Source of the DNA: Desulfosporosinus fructosivorans
GTDB taxonomy: Bacteria; Bacillota; Desulfitobacteriia; Desulfitobacteriales; Desulfitobacteriaceae
Direction: 5' to 3'
Length of the DNA stretch: 64,000 nucleotides
Assembly (NCBI RefSeq): GCF_004766045.1
Contig: NZ_SPQQ01000007.1
Span: 1 to 64,000 of the forward strand
In this document: positions 16,622 to 24,888 of the stretch, piece by piece
Position numbering within the stretch: position 1 is the first letter of the stretch
How the letters are laid out: every line of letters starts with the position of its first letter
Made by a program: the position numbers and the translations under genes
Notes under the pieces: generated by a model
Told to the model about the DNA's origin: nothing
The model's input: only the letters and a program-made list of their open reading frames with translations
Databases searched by the model: none

Positions 16622-17322
16622 GTCCCCTCCTTAACGGGTTCTGAATACTGATAATCTCGTAGTCTGCCTGCCGGAATTACAACCTTATCCAAGACCTCGA
16701 GTGTACGGGTAATTCCATATTGTTTTTGGAGATCGGCAAGTCGATGCCAGACATAGAAGTCTAGTGCAGACGAAAAATGACTTGTTTCTCCGATGGCCTG
16801 AATCACATAAGGAGGCATTTGGCGAGACCCATTAATTTGAATATACGATCCGGCACAGAATACCTCTGTATTTGTCGTTACTCGCTGATCATTGACCGCA
16901 ATAGCCTCCGCGCCCCCATTCCATAGAGCGTTCAAGATTGCGGTAATGTATTGTTCATGAATATAATTATTCTCATTTACCTCTTTAGCAATGTTCTTCG
17001 AATCATCCAGTATAATCCGTATACCTGGACCAGTAACAGCAATCAGTCCAGCATTCATTTTAGCCTCTTGAAGCTGTTGATTTGCCAAATCTGAGGCACT
17101 CTGACCCTGAGCATATTTTACTAATTCCTGTTGTATCTTAGCATTTTCGTCAGAAAGCTGTTGATTCTCTTGTTCAGATTGAATTAGACTAGGTACAGCT
17201 GTTTCTTGCTGTGTTAGTATACTGCCAGCAACTCCCTGAGTTTTAAGCAGAATAACAAAAAGAAATCCTAGCAAAATTGCTGCCAACCCAAGTAGAGATC
17301 CCTCTCTTTTCGCCAACTTCAT
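16618..17322 (-). CDS. DUF881 family protein, first of pair
   Basis: 234 aa with the same design as the next gene: N-terminal membrane helix (residues about 12-30), coiled coil, and a DUF881 domain (VTGPGIRIILDD, AEAIAVNDQRV, PPYVIQAIGE). The two probably arose by duplication and may work as a heteromer, which is inference. GGAGGTGTGATAT precedes the ATG. It lies just after ndk and its terminator. Confidence 0.88.
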   Translation of the reverse strand: MKLAKREGSLLGLAAILLGFLFVILLKTQGVAGSILTQQETAVPSLIQSEQENQQLSDENAKIQQELVKYAQGQSASDLANQQLQEAKMNAGLIAVTGPGIRIILDDSKNIAKEVNENNYIHEQYITAILNALWNGGAEAIAVNDQRVTTNTEVFCAGSYIQINGSRQMPPYVIQAIGETSHFSSALDFYVWHRLADLQKQYGITRTLEVLDKVVIPAGRLRDYQYSEPVKEGT

Positions 17323-17357
17323 ATATCACACCTCCATAGTGTCTACTTTGGAAAAAG

Positions 17358-17377
17358 GACACCCCTGCGGGCGTCCC
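17358..17377 (-). terminator. Terminator of ndk
   Basis: Minus-strand stem GGACGCCC / GGGTGTCC with a GCA loop and a TTTTT tail, 7 bp after the ndk stop. Confidence 0.8.
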
Positions 17378-17383
17378 TATTTC

Positions 17384-17833
17384 TTATTCACTCAACCATT
17401 CATCGCCCACTTTGGGATAGTCTATAATCTCTCCGGGTTTGAAATAAAGTGCAATCTCACGTTCAGCGCTTGTAACCGAGTCCGAGCCATGAACAATATT
17501 ACGGCTGACATCCAACCCATACATCCCACGAATGGACCCGGGACTCGCTTCCACTGGCTTGGTTGACCCCATTATTTGTCGGGCCGATGCCACTGCGTTT
17601 TTCCCTTGCCATACCATTGCAACGACCGGTGAAGACATAATGTAAGTGACCGTTGGCTCAAAGAACCCTTTGCCTCGATGTTCCGCATAATGTGCTTCAG
17701 CCAAAGCTCGATCCACTTGAATTAGCTTCATTCCAGCGAGCTTGAAGCCCTTTTTCTCAAAACGCTCGATAATTTCTCCGACCAACCCTCGCTGAACCGC
17801 GTCCGGTTTTAGCATAATAAATGTTTTTTCCAT
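17384..17833 (-). CDS. ndk: Nucleoside diphosphate kinase
   Basis: Balances nucleoside triphosphate pools by phosphate transfer through a histidine. 149 aa, standard length. Seen: N-terminal ERTF-like EKTFIMLKPDAVQRG and the active-site histidine in NIVHGSDSV (about residue 115). AAAGGAGAG precedes the ATG. It has its own terminator and sits between ftsH and the DUF881 pair, a position without parallel in B. subtilis. Confidence 0.97.
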   Translation of the reverse strand: MEKTFIMLKPDAVQRGLVGEIIERFEKKGFKLAGMKLIQVDRALAEAHYAEHRGKGFFEPTVTYIMSSPVVAMVWQGKNAVASARQIMGSTKPVEASPGSIRGMYGLDVSRNIVHGSDSVTSAEREIALYFKPGEIIDYPKVGDEWLSE

Positions 17834-17983
17834 CCTTAACTCTCCTTTAAGTCAAAACCTAGGTGCCTTCTACGTGGACACCTTTAATTTCGCCCCTTTG
17901 CTAAGATGCATCCATCGGTTGTACTTCCATCGGTGATATTATTGGAGTTATATTGAATTCGTCTTCTACGGCTATAGTTCTAC

Positions 17984-19888
17984 CTATACATCTTGCTGAT
18001 CTTTAGGTTTTACCATATCTGGCGAACTTTCCACGTTCTTTTCTAGACTTATCGAAACCTCAGTATCGTCTCCAGCATCTACTACAACATCAAATTGGGC
18101 CATTAAAGCGGCAAAGCTTGTGACATCTAGTGTTTCCTTTTCCATCAGAGCTTCCGCGATAGCATGCAGTTTATCAATATTTTCCTTAATTAGGTTTTGA
18201 GCCTTCAGGTAACACTCATCGATGATCCTGCGCGCCTCTTTGTCAATTTCATAAGCAACAGCATCGCTATAACTTCGGTCACGTGAAATATCTCGACCAA
18301 GGAAAACTTGTTCTTCCTTGTGACCGAACGTGATCGGACCGAGTGCCTCGGACATGCCCAACTCAGTAATCATTTTACGAACTATCCCAGTGGCTCGCTC
18401 TAGGTCATTTGAGGCACCAGTACTAATTTCTTGAAGCACCAAGGCCTCAGACACTCGACCGCCAAGTAACATGACCACCTGGTCCATCAACTGAGATTTA
18501 GTCATATAATTACGATCTTCTTTCGGAAGAAGAAGCGTATATCCTCCAGCTCTACCGCGTGGAATAATTGAAACCTTGTGTAATGGATCCGTGTGAACGA
18601 GGAGTTCTCCTAGTAAGGCATGCCCAGCTTCGTGATAAGAGACGAGTTTCTTTTCGAATGGACTTATAACCCTACTCTTCTTCTCAGGTCCTGCAATTAC
18701 CCGTTCTATGGAATCTTCCATTGCCTGCTGTCTAATCGTAGTTTCACTTCGACGAGCAGAAAGAAGTGCTGCTTCATTAATTAAGTTCGCCAAGTCTGCG
18801 CCAGTAAAACCAGAGGTGCGTCGCGCAAGAACTTCAAGATCGACATCTTTTGCTAACGGCATACCTTTTACATGCACTTTTAGGATCTCTTCGCGTCCTT
18901 TAACGTCCGGAACATCAACTACTACTTGCCTGTCGAAACGACCTGGGCGTAGAAGCGCTGGGTCAAGAACATCAGCCCTATTTGTAGCGGCAATAATTAT
19001 AACTCCATCATTTCCGTTAAATCCATCCATCTCCACAAGAAGTTGGTTAAGTGTTTGCTCACGTTCATCGTGTCCACCACCTAAGCCAGCCCCCCGTTGC
19101 CGTCCAACCGCATCGATTTCATCGATAAATACGATGCAAGGTGCACTTTTCTTGGCTTGTTCAAATAAATCTCGAACCCGGGAAGCCCCGACCCCAACAA
19201 ACATTTCTACAAAATCAGACCCACTGATGCTGAAAAATGGAACGCCTGCTTCTCCAGAGACAGCGCGGGCGAGTAAGGTCTTACCTGTTCCAGGAGGTCC
19301 AAATAGTAGAACCCCTGTAGGAATCTTGGCCCCTAATTCTTGAAATTTCTTTGGAAACTTCAAGAATTCAACCACTTCCTGAAGCTCTTCTTTCACCTCG
19401 TCGGCACCGGCAACATCCGCGAATGTCACCTTTTTCTTATCTTCTCCGATAAGTTTTGCCTTGCTTTTACCAAACTGCATCACCCGATTGCCACCACCCT
19501 GGCTTTGTTGCATCATAAAGAAGAACAATAGGACGATAACGAGTATGGGAAGCATTGTAGTAAGTAATCCCACCCACCATTGAGGTTTCGGAGGTGGATC
19601 AACTTTGTAAGGAAGACCGTGGGCATACAAATCCGCCGTAAGTTGTGGATCGTCCCCAAGTCCTACTACCACGTGCGTCTTATCATCTTTCATGGTTACT
19701 GTATACTTAATGGTATTGTCGTCAACTACAGCCGCGACGTTTTTTACTTGATCCTCAACAACAGCCCTTTTAAAAGCGTTATAATCTAACCCTACCTCTT
19801 GATTAACGGGAGGGGTTGACCATTTTATTAACACAATCGCCATTAGAATTATCAGTAAATAGATTGCAGCATTTTTAAAGAACTTCAA
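17984..19888 (-). CDS. ftsH: ATP-dependent zinc metalloprotease FtsH
   Basis: Membrane-bound AAA+ protease for quality control and regulated proteolysis. 634 aa. Two membrane helices (residues about 5-22 and 105-125) frame the extracytoplasmic domain. Walker A GPPGTGKT, Walker B CIVFIDEIDAVG, the second region of homology (NRADVLDPALLRPGRFD) and the zinc site HEAGH are all present. Start codon is TTG with GAGGAGGACC upstream. Its promoter overlaps the end of tilS. hprT, between tilS and ftsH in Bacillus, is absent. Confidence 0.97.
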   Translation of the reverse strand: MKFFKNAAIYLLIILMAIVLIKWSTPPVNQEVGLDYNAFKRAVVEDQVKNVAAVVDDNTIKYTVTMKDDKTHVVVGLGDDPQLTADLYAHGLPYKVDPPPKPQWWVGLLTTMLPILVIVLLFFFMMQQSQGGGNRVMQFGKSKAKLIGEDKKKVTFADVAGADEVKEELQEVVEFLKFPKKFQELGAKIPTGVLLFGPPGTGKTLLARAVSGEAGVPFFSISGSDFVEMFVGVGASRVRDLFEQAKKSAPCIVFIDEIDAVGRQRGAGLGGGHDEREQTLNQLLVEMDGFNGNDGVIIIAATNRADVLDPALLRPGRFDRQVVVDVPDVKGREEILKVHVKGMPLAKDVDLEVLARRTSGFTGADLANLINEAALLSARRSETTIRQQAMEDSIERVIAGPEKKSRVISPFEKKLVSYHEAGHALLGELLVHTDPLHKVSIIPRGRAGGYTLLLPKEDRNYMTKSQLMDQVVMLLGGRVSEALVLQEISTGASNDLERATGIVRKMITELGMSEALGPITFGHKEEQVFLGRDISRDRSYSDAVAYEIDKEARRIIDECYLKAQNLIKENIDKLHAIAEALMEKETLDVTSFAALMAQFDVVVDAGDDTEVSISLEKNVESSPDMVKPKDQQDV

Positions 19889-19944
19889 GTATGGTCCTCC
19901 TCTCTAGTGAGCAAACTGCTTCATTTTAAGAAGCAATTCCACAT

Positions 19945-19973
19945 ATTATACCATGCAGTATTGGGTTTTACAA
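19945..19973 (-). promoter_or_regulatory. Sigma-A promoter of ftsH
   Basis: Minus strand TTGTAA (19968-19973), 17-bp spacer, TATAAT (19945-19950). The -35 box overlaps the tilS stop codon. A small GCTTC/GAAGC hairpin lies in the leader. Confidence 0.7.
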
Positions 19974-21392
19974 TGAATTCAAATTAGAACCCTCAGTCTG
20001 CAATTTGAGTACACAATAGACCTTATCAGTGCTCTGATCCGGCCGACACAAGCCACTCTGGCGAACACCTGGAATCCATAATACCTCGGCGCCGAGGGCA
20101 ATCAAGGGTAGTCCATCTCTTACTTTATTAGAAACTTTTTCTTCTTGAAAAACCTTTTTTAAAGACTTATGACCAACACCCTGCAACCACATTTTGTCTC
20201 CTTGACGCCGAGTACGACACACCAACTGACCTGAAAACTGTCCTAAGAATTTCCGACTAAAAACCGCTACCTGGTTCCCAAATCTATCAGAATTTCCGTT
20301 CGTCGAGGCAAGATTCCATTCCTCAAACAATCCGATATCCAGCTTAAAATTTGGGATTTCGGTCCAACCCATGTCTAAAGCGATTTCCGGGAAGGCTAGA
20401 TTCAAAACCTGTATAGGTACAGCATAACAGTTAAACCAAATTCCCTCGTCTGTAATCTTAACTGTCATACCCGGTAAATCCTGCATCCAACCAGGCTTTC
20501 CTTTTGAACCCATGATTTTCGCGACATATGTAAAGCCTAACCCTCTACGTTCTCCCGTAACCAGCATTGCGGCTTTTCGTAATAAGCGAGAAAGAATCGC
20601 TGCAGACTCAGTGAAGACTTCCCGACTTAATCCGATGGTACCTATAGAGTCTTTGATGTGATGCTGTTTCCAGGCTACCTCCACTTGCTGCGCCAAATAT
20701 TCTTCATCCCAGCGTAGAAGTTCTCCCGTACGCCCAAGTGCTTCCTGAATTCGAGGATTGTAACCTCTCTCTAATTCAGGTAACAACTCAAGGCGAATTC
20801 GGTTACGAATATAAACTGGTTCTTCATTTGAACGATCAAGTGCATATGGCAGATCTTCTCGCGCACAGTAATTTAAGATATCCGTTTTCCCAAACATCAA
20901 TAGTGGGCGAATGATTGAGTCCTTGCAGGGATATATTCCCGCTAATCCTGCAGATCCACTCCCTCTCAGTAGCCTATAGAGAATGGTCTCTGCTTGGTCA
21001 CCTAAGTGGTGGGCTGTTGCAAGAAGGGTGCACTCCTCTTTAAGCATATCCTCTTTCCAACGAGAGTAACGCCATTCTCGGGCCGCCTCTTGGAACGATT
21101 GTCCCATAGTTTTGGCATACTTTTTTGCGTCAAAACGATGCACAATGCATGGAATCTCCCACTTCGCGGCCATATCCTGAACCAGGAGCACTTCATTATC
21201 GGACTCTTTTCGAACCCCGTGATGAACATGTGTTAATAACAACGAAATGTTTCTTAACCGTTCCTCTCGTACATATCGCCAAAGAATATGGCTTAAAGCT
21301 ATTGAATCTGGTCCACCAGAGACTGCCACCATTACTTTAGCGTTTGGGGGAATTAATTGAGGTAATACGTGTGTTCGCAGTTTTTCGTATAT
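19968..21392 (-). CDS. tilS: tRNA(Ile)-lysidine synthetase
   Basis: Converts the wobble cytidine of tRNA-Ile(CAU) to lysidine so that it reads AUA. The PP-loop SGGPDS is near the N-terminus, ATAHHLGDQAETILYRLLRGSG follows, and the C-terminal TilS domain is present. The first ATG (21332) would start with MVAVSGGPDS and lacks a ribosome site. In-frame codons upstream encode the normal N-terminal helix (IYEKLRTHVLPQLIPPNAKV), and the frame is preceded at 8 nt by AAAGGGGG, but the codon there is ATA (21390-21392). No ATG, GTG or TTG fits. The start is therefore uncertain; the gene call itself is firm. Confidence 0.9.
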   Translation of the reverse strand: MYEKLRTHVLPQLIPPNAKVMVAVSGGPDSIALSHILWRYVREERLRNISLLLTHVHHGVRKESDNEVLLVQDMAAKWEIPCIVHRFDAKKYAKTMGQSFQEAAREWRYSRWKEDMLKEECTLLATAHHLGDQAETILYRLLRGSGSAGLAGIYPCKDSIIRPLLMFGKTDILNYCAREDLPYALDRSNEEPVYIRNRIRLELLPELERGYNPRIQEALGRTGELLRWDEEYLAQQVEVAWKQHHIKDSIGTIGLSREVFTESAAILSRLLRKAAMLVTGERRGLGFTYVAKIMGSKGKPGWMQDLPGMTVKITDEGIWFNCYAVPIQVLNLAFPEIALDMGWTEIPNFKLDIGLFEEWNLASTNGNSDRFGNQVAVFSRKFLGQFSGQLVCRTRRQGDKMWLQGVGHKSLKKVFQEEKVSNKVRDGLPLIALGAEVLWIPGVRQSGLCRPDQSTDKVYCVLKLQTEGSNLNSL

Positions 21393-21807
21393 GTCTCTCG
21401 CCCCCTTTCCGAACCAAACGCAAAGGAACTGTCGCTAAAGCAATTCCAACTGCAATTGCGCCCGCGGCGAACAACGTTTCCGTCCCGATGGTCAGTGCCC
21501 CGATAAAATCGCCTTTGACTAAAGCTAACATCGTAGAGTAAGCGCCTGCCCCCGGTACCAAAGGAATAATCCCAGGCACTGCGATGATCAAAACAGGAAC
21601 GCGAAACATACGGGCTCCCCCTTCTGCCAAAAGTCCAATTCCTACAGAAGCAAAAAAAATTGCCGTATTCGTACCTCCGAGAGACCTGAAAATCAGCCAC
21701 CCAAATGTACCTGCCAAAGCGCCAAGTAATAAGTAACGTACAGGAACATTAAAAACTACTGCAAATGCGAGCGAAGAAATGAAAGCCACTGTCAATTCGA
21801 TAAACAT
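21337..21807 (-). CDS. Threonine/serine exporter family protein, small (ThrE_2/DUF3815) half
   Basis: About 156 aa from the ATG at 21807, which has TGGAGACAG at good spacing. Four to five hydrophobic segments; the PVLIIAVPGIIPLVPGAGAY pattern is typical of the DUF3815 half of ThrE-type exporters, which normally work with the DUF1212 half encoded next door. Here the partner (24118-24882) is separated by fhs. Its 3' end overlaps the start of tilS by about 55 bp. Confidence 0.85.
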   Translation of the reverse strand: MFIELTVAFISSLAFAVVFNVPVRYLLLGALAGTFGWLIFRSLGGTNTAIFFASVGIGLLAEGGARMFRVPVLIIAVPGIIPLVPGAGAYSTMLALVKGDFIGALTIGTETLFAAGAIAVGIALATVPLRLVRKGGERHIRKTANTRITSINSPKR

Positions 21808-21885
21808 TCGTTCTGTCTCCATTGCGTTTTAAATTACCAACATTTATTACCTTAACATTCTCTCCATGTAAACACAACGTCATAC

Positions 21886-21912
21886 GTGGGACAATTCACG
21901 AATTGCCCCTAC
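21886..21912. repeat. GTAGGGGC palindrome family, copy 2
   Basis: Inverted repeat GTGGGACAATTC / GAATTGCCCCTAC between thrE_2 and fhs. A second copy lies 115 bp away and both are followed by TA.AATAAATCCAG-like sequence. Confidence 0.65.
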
Positions 21913-21953
21913 ATATCTCGAAATTTACCCTACAATAAATCCAGAAACGAAGA

Positions 21954-21978
21954 AAAGGCCTGATTGCTCAAGGCCTTG
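21954..21978 (-). terminator. Terminator of fhs
   Basis: Minus-strand stem AAGGCCT / AGGCCTT with a 9-base loop and tail TTTTCTTCGTTT. It lies between the two palindrome copies downstream of fhs. Confidence 0.65.
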
Positions 21979-22002
21979 CGAACTCTTTCTGATAATAACG
22001 TA

Positions 22003-22029
22003 GTAGGGCCAATTCATAATTGACCCTAC
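22003..22029. repeat. GTAGGGGC palindrome family, copy 3
   Basis: GTAGGGCCAATT / AATTGACCCTAC inverted repeat, 14 bp past the fhs stop codon. Confidence 0.65.
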
Positions 22030-22042
22030 TATAAATCCAGTT

Positions 22043-23803
22043 CTAGAACAATCCGCTAACTTTACCAGTTTGAGTATCAACATCAATTCTTCTATAAGCA
22101 GGGTCCGAACCTGTACCAGGCATTAAAGTGATGGTTCCAGCCATTGGGCAAAGGAACTTTGCTCCGCCATACACTAAGATGTCACGAATTGGAAGTCTCC
22201 AGCCTTTCGGCACTCCTTTTAAAGTAGGATCATGAGATAGGCTTAAATGGGTTTTGACCATCATTGTGGAGAAATCAGCATAATGTGAATCCGCTTCAAA
22301 TCTCTTAGCCTTAGCTTCGGCTTCAGGAGACCAATCTACGCCGTCCGCTCCATAAACTTCTTTGGCAATAAGTTCAACGCGTTCCCGGAGAGGCATTTCC
22401 AACGGATAAAGGCATTTGAATTTAGACTCTTCTTTACAAGCATCCATAACGGCATCTGCCAATTCTAAAGCACCGTCTCCACCCTTGAGCCAGTGATCCG
22501 AGTGGGCACAGCGAGCTCCTGCAGCTTTGACGATTTTCTTAATTAAATCAATTTCTGCTTGTGTATCCGTATAGAAACCGTTGATACAGACAACAGGTAC
22601 AATCCCAGATTTCTTAATAATACCCAGATTGTGAAGTAGGTTAATGCACCCTTTTTCCACGAGTTCCAGATTTTCAGTCGTGTACTCTTCAGGTAGAGGA
22701 CGACCAGGAACCACTGAAGGACCACCACCATGCATCTTGAGGGCACGGATTGTTGCTACGAGAACTGAAACATTTGGTTTCAAGCCTCCCAAACGAGCTT
22801 TAACATTCCAGAACTTCTCAAAGCCGATATCTGCTGCAAATCCACTTTCTGTAACATGATAGTCAAACATCTTCAAGCCCAAGCGGTCTGCAATAATTGA
22901 AGATTGCCCGATAGCGATGTTGGCAAAGGGGCCAGCATGAACCATCACCGGTTGACCTTCAGCGGTATAACAAATTGTTGGATTAATAGTATTACGCATC
23001 CATGCGCACATTGCGCCGTCAACTTCTAAGTCTTTGGTCGTAACTGGCTTACCTGTTTTACTATAGGCAACAATAATATTTCCAATCCGCTCTCTTAAGT
23101 CGGGAAGATCTTTGGCTATTGCCAAAATAGCCATTAACTCTGACCCAACAGCAATCCCAAATTTCGAAGTCATTTGGAAACCGTCTTTTTTACCGCCGAT
23201 ACCAATTATAATATTTCTCAAGCCTTGAGCTGCAAAGTCAATAATCCAGCCCATTTCTACATTTTTAGGGTCTATATCCAAACGTGTCAAACCCCGTTTA
23301 CCTAGCTCTTCGTCCGTATAGTTAGCCTCATGCTGCATCCTAGCATTCAGGGCAACCATACAAAGGTTGTGGGCGTTCATAATATCATTGATATCTCCAG
23401 TAAGTCCCAAAGAAAACTCGGTCATCGGTATTAATAGAGCGTTTCCGCCGCCAGCAGCGGTTCCCTTAATATTCATAGTTGGGCCACCAGACGGTTGGCG
23501 AATTGCCCCGCCGGCATTCATGCCCCTCTTGGCAAGTCCTTCGATGAGACCTATGGTCGTCGTTGTTTTTCCCTCTCCTAATGGAGTTGGGGTAATCGCT
23601 GTGACTTCAATATAATTTCCATCTGGTTTATCTTTGAGACGACTCATCATTTTCAAAAAGTCTACTTTTGGTGTTCTTCCATAAGGAATCAGTTCATCTT
23701 TTTCTAGTGACAGTGTTTTGATCAATTCTTCAACCGTAGGCATGTTCTTTTCGGCTTCTTCGGCAATCTGCCAATCTTTTAGTACCGTCGCATCCCAAGC
23801 CAT
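22043..23803 (-). CDS. fhs: Formate-tetrahydrofolate ligase
   Basis: ATP-dependent formation of 10-formyl-tetrahydrofolate, second step of the methyl branch of the Wood-Ljungdahl pathway and a source of C1 units. 586 aa from the ATG at 23803, chosen for its AAGGGAGCGG ribosome site. Seen: P-loop TPLGEGKTTTTIGL, FDYHVTESGFAADIG, and the long C-terminal domain ending MPGTGSDPAYRRIDVD. It stands alone between the two halves of a threonine/serine exporter, with its own terminator and flanking palindromes, so it looks inserted. 250 bp upstream hold a GAAAAGTA/TACTTTTC dyad but no clear promoter. Confidence 0.97.
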   Translation of the reverse strand: MAWDATVLKDWQIAEEAEKNMPTVEELIKTLSLEKDELIPYGRTPKVDFLKMMSRLKDKPDGNYIEVTAITPTPLGEGKTTTTIGLIEGLAKRGMNAGGAIRQPSGGPTMNIKGTAAGGGNALLIPMTEFSLGLTGDINDIMNAHNLCMVALNARMQHEANYTDEELGKRGLTRLDIDPKNVEMGWIIDFAAQGLRNIIIGIGGKKDGFQMTSKFGIAVGSELMAILAIAKDLPDLRERIGNIIVAYSKTGKPVTTKDLEVDGAMCAWMRNTINPTICYTAEGQPVMVHAGPFANIAIGQSSIIADRLGLKMFDYHVTESGFAADIGFEKFWNVKARLGGLKPNVSVLVATIRALKMHGGGPSVVPGRPLPEEYTTENLELVEKGCINLLHNLGIIKKSGIVPVVCINGFYTDTQAEIDLIKKIVKAAGARCAHSDHWLKGGDGALELADAVMDACKEESKFKCLYPLEMPLRERVELIAKEVYGADGVDWSPEAEAKAKRFEADSHYADFSTMMVKTHLSLSHDPTLKGVPKGWRLPIRDILVYGGAKFLCPMAGTITLMPGTGSDPAYRRIDVDTQTGKVSGLF

Positions 23804-24117
23804 TAAATCCGCTCCCTTAATCAAATTTATACTCTTCCTAAAAATAGTAACCAGACCCTTACCCATTCCACCTTAGTTATCATCCCTACCTATCTAAAAA
23901 AGTGGTACGTCTATCCCTCTGCCTAATCGTGAAAAGTATGTCCATAAACGTACTTTTCATTAAAAGGTACTTCATAGGGTTAGTCGTATTTTTTACCAAT
24001 TTTAAATATTTAGTTTTTTTAACCTAAGGCTAGGGCAACCCAATTAGAGACATGATAACTTAATTCGACGCATATTTCTGATTTCCTGCTTATAGCATAA
24101 TTTATGTACTTGAGTCT

Positions 24118-24882
24118 TCAAGGTAAGATTCCACCAATCCACAAATAAAATGTCAAAACTGCCCCAACTCCAGACGCAATGGAAAGCGCGACTCCAAACG
24201 CTTCTGCCCCTCGAATCAATGCCGAAATAAGATCTTCAAATAAGGCATCCCTGACTGAGGTCGTAATCGCTAAGCCTGGTACCAATGACATAATTGATCC
24301 AATGATGGCCAAGTCAAATTCAATGCCTGGCCAATACTGTTTTATAGCAAGATTCACAACTGTTGTCATAACCCCTGCAATTGCTAGCGCCATAAAGTAT
24401 AGAACTTCTTGTTTCTGGAGAAATTCCATTACTAACATAACTAATAAGCCAGTCACACCCGCCACAAAGACGGATTCTATATGAGCGCCTAATAAATAGC
24501 CAAAACTAGCACTACCTATTGCCCCTGCTAGGAGACGAATTCCTGTTGGATATCTCCTAGGCAATCCATCTACCTTCAGAAGCTCATTATACGCAGTTTC
24601 TACCGTTAAAATACCTGCTGAAAGTTGCCGTGAAATCCGGTTCACCTCAAGTACTTTAGCAAGGTTCAACCCTCGGTTATGAATTCTAACAATGCGTGTA
24701 TGAGTCTGAATCCCAACGTTTACAGTACAAAATATCCCTTGTGGAATGACAAAGACGTCAGCCATATTCCCTCCTCCAGCCAGGGCCATGCGCATCATAG
24801 TCTCTTCGACACGAGAAGTTTCCCCGCCATTCTCTAAAATCAACTGTCCTGCTAGGAGGATAAGATCGGTAACATCCGACAT
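24118..24882 (-). CDS. Threonine/serine exporter family protein, large (ThrE_1/DUF1212) half
   Basis: 254 aa. A cytoplasmic N-terminal part (VEETMMRMA, FVIPQGIFCTV, TRIVRI, motifs of DUF1212) and about five membrane helices after residue 115. Partner of the DUF3815 protein encoded at 21337-21807. It starts 6 bp after spoIIE, so is probably read with it. Export of small amino acids is known for the family; substrate here is inferred. Confidence 0.88.
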   Translation of the reverse strand: MSDVTDLILLAGQLILENGGETSRVEETMMRMALAGGGNMADVFVIPQGIFCTVNVGIQTHTRIVRIHNRGLNLAKVLEVNRISRQLSAGILTVETAYNELLKVDGLPRRYPTGIRLLAGAIGSASFGYLLGAHIESVFVAGVTGLLVMLVMEFLQKQEVLYFMALAIAGVMTTVVNLAIKQYWPGIEFDLAIIGSIMSLVPGLAITTSVRDALFEDLISALIRGAEAFGVALSIASGVGAVLTFYLWIGGILP

Positions 24883-24888
24883 AAAACA

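Noticed and set aside
18708..19343. 211-aa plus-strand open frame opposite ftsH
   Set aside because: It is the antisense shadow of the conserved AAA domain of ftsH; no ribosome site or family motif.
23867..24117. Possible THF riboswitch before fhs
   Set aside because: The conserved folate riboswitch core was not recognised; only a GAAAAGTA/TACTTTTC dyad is present.
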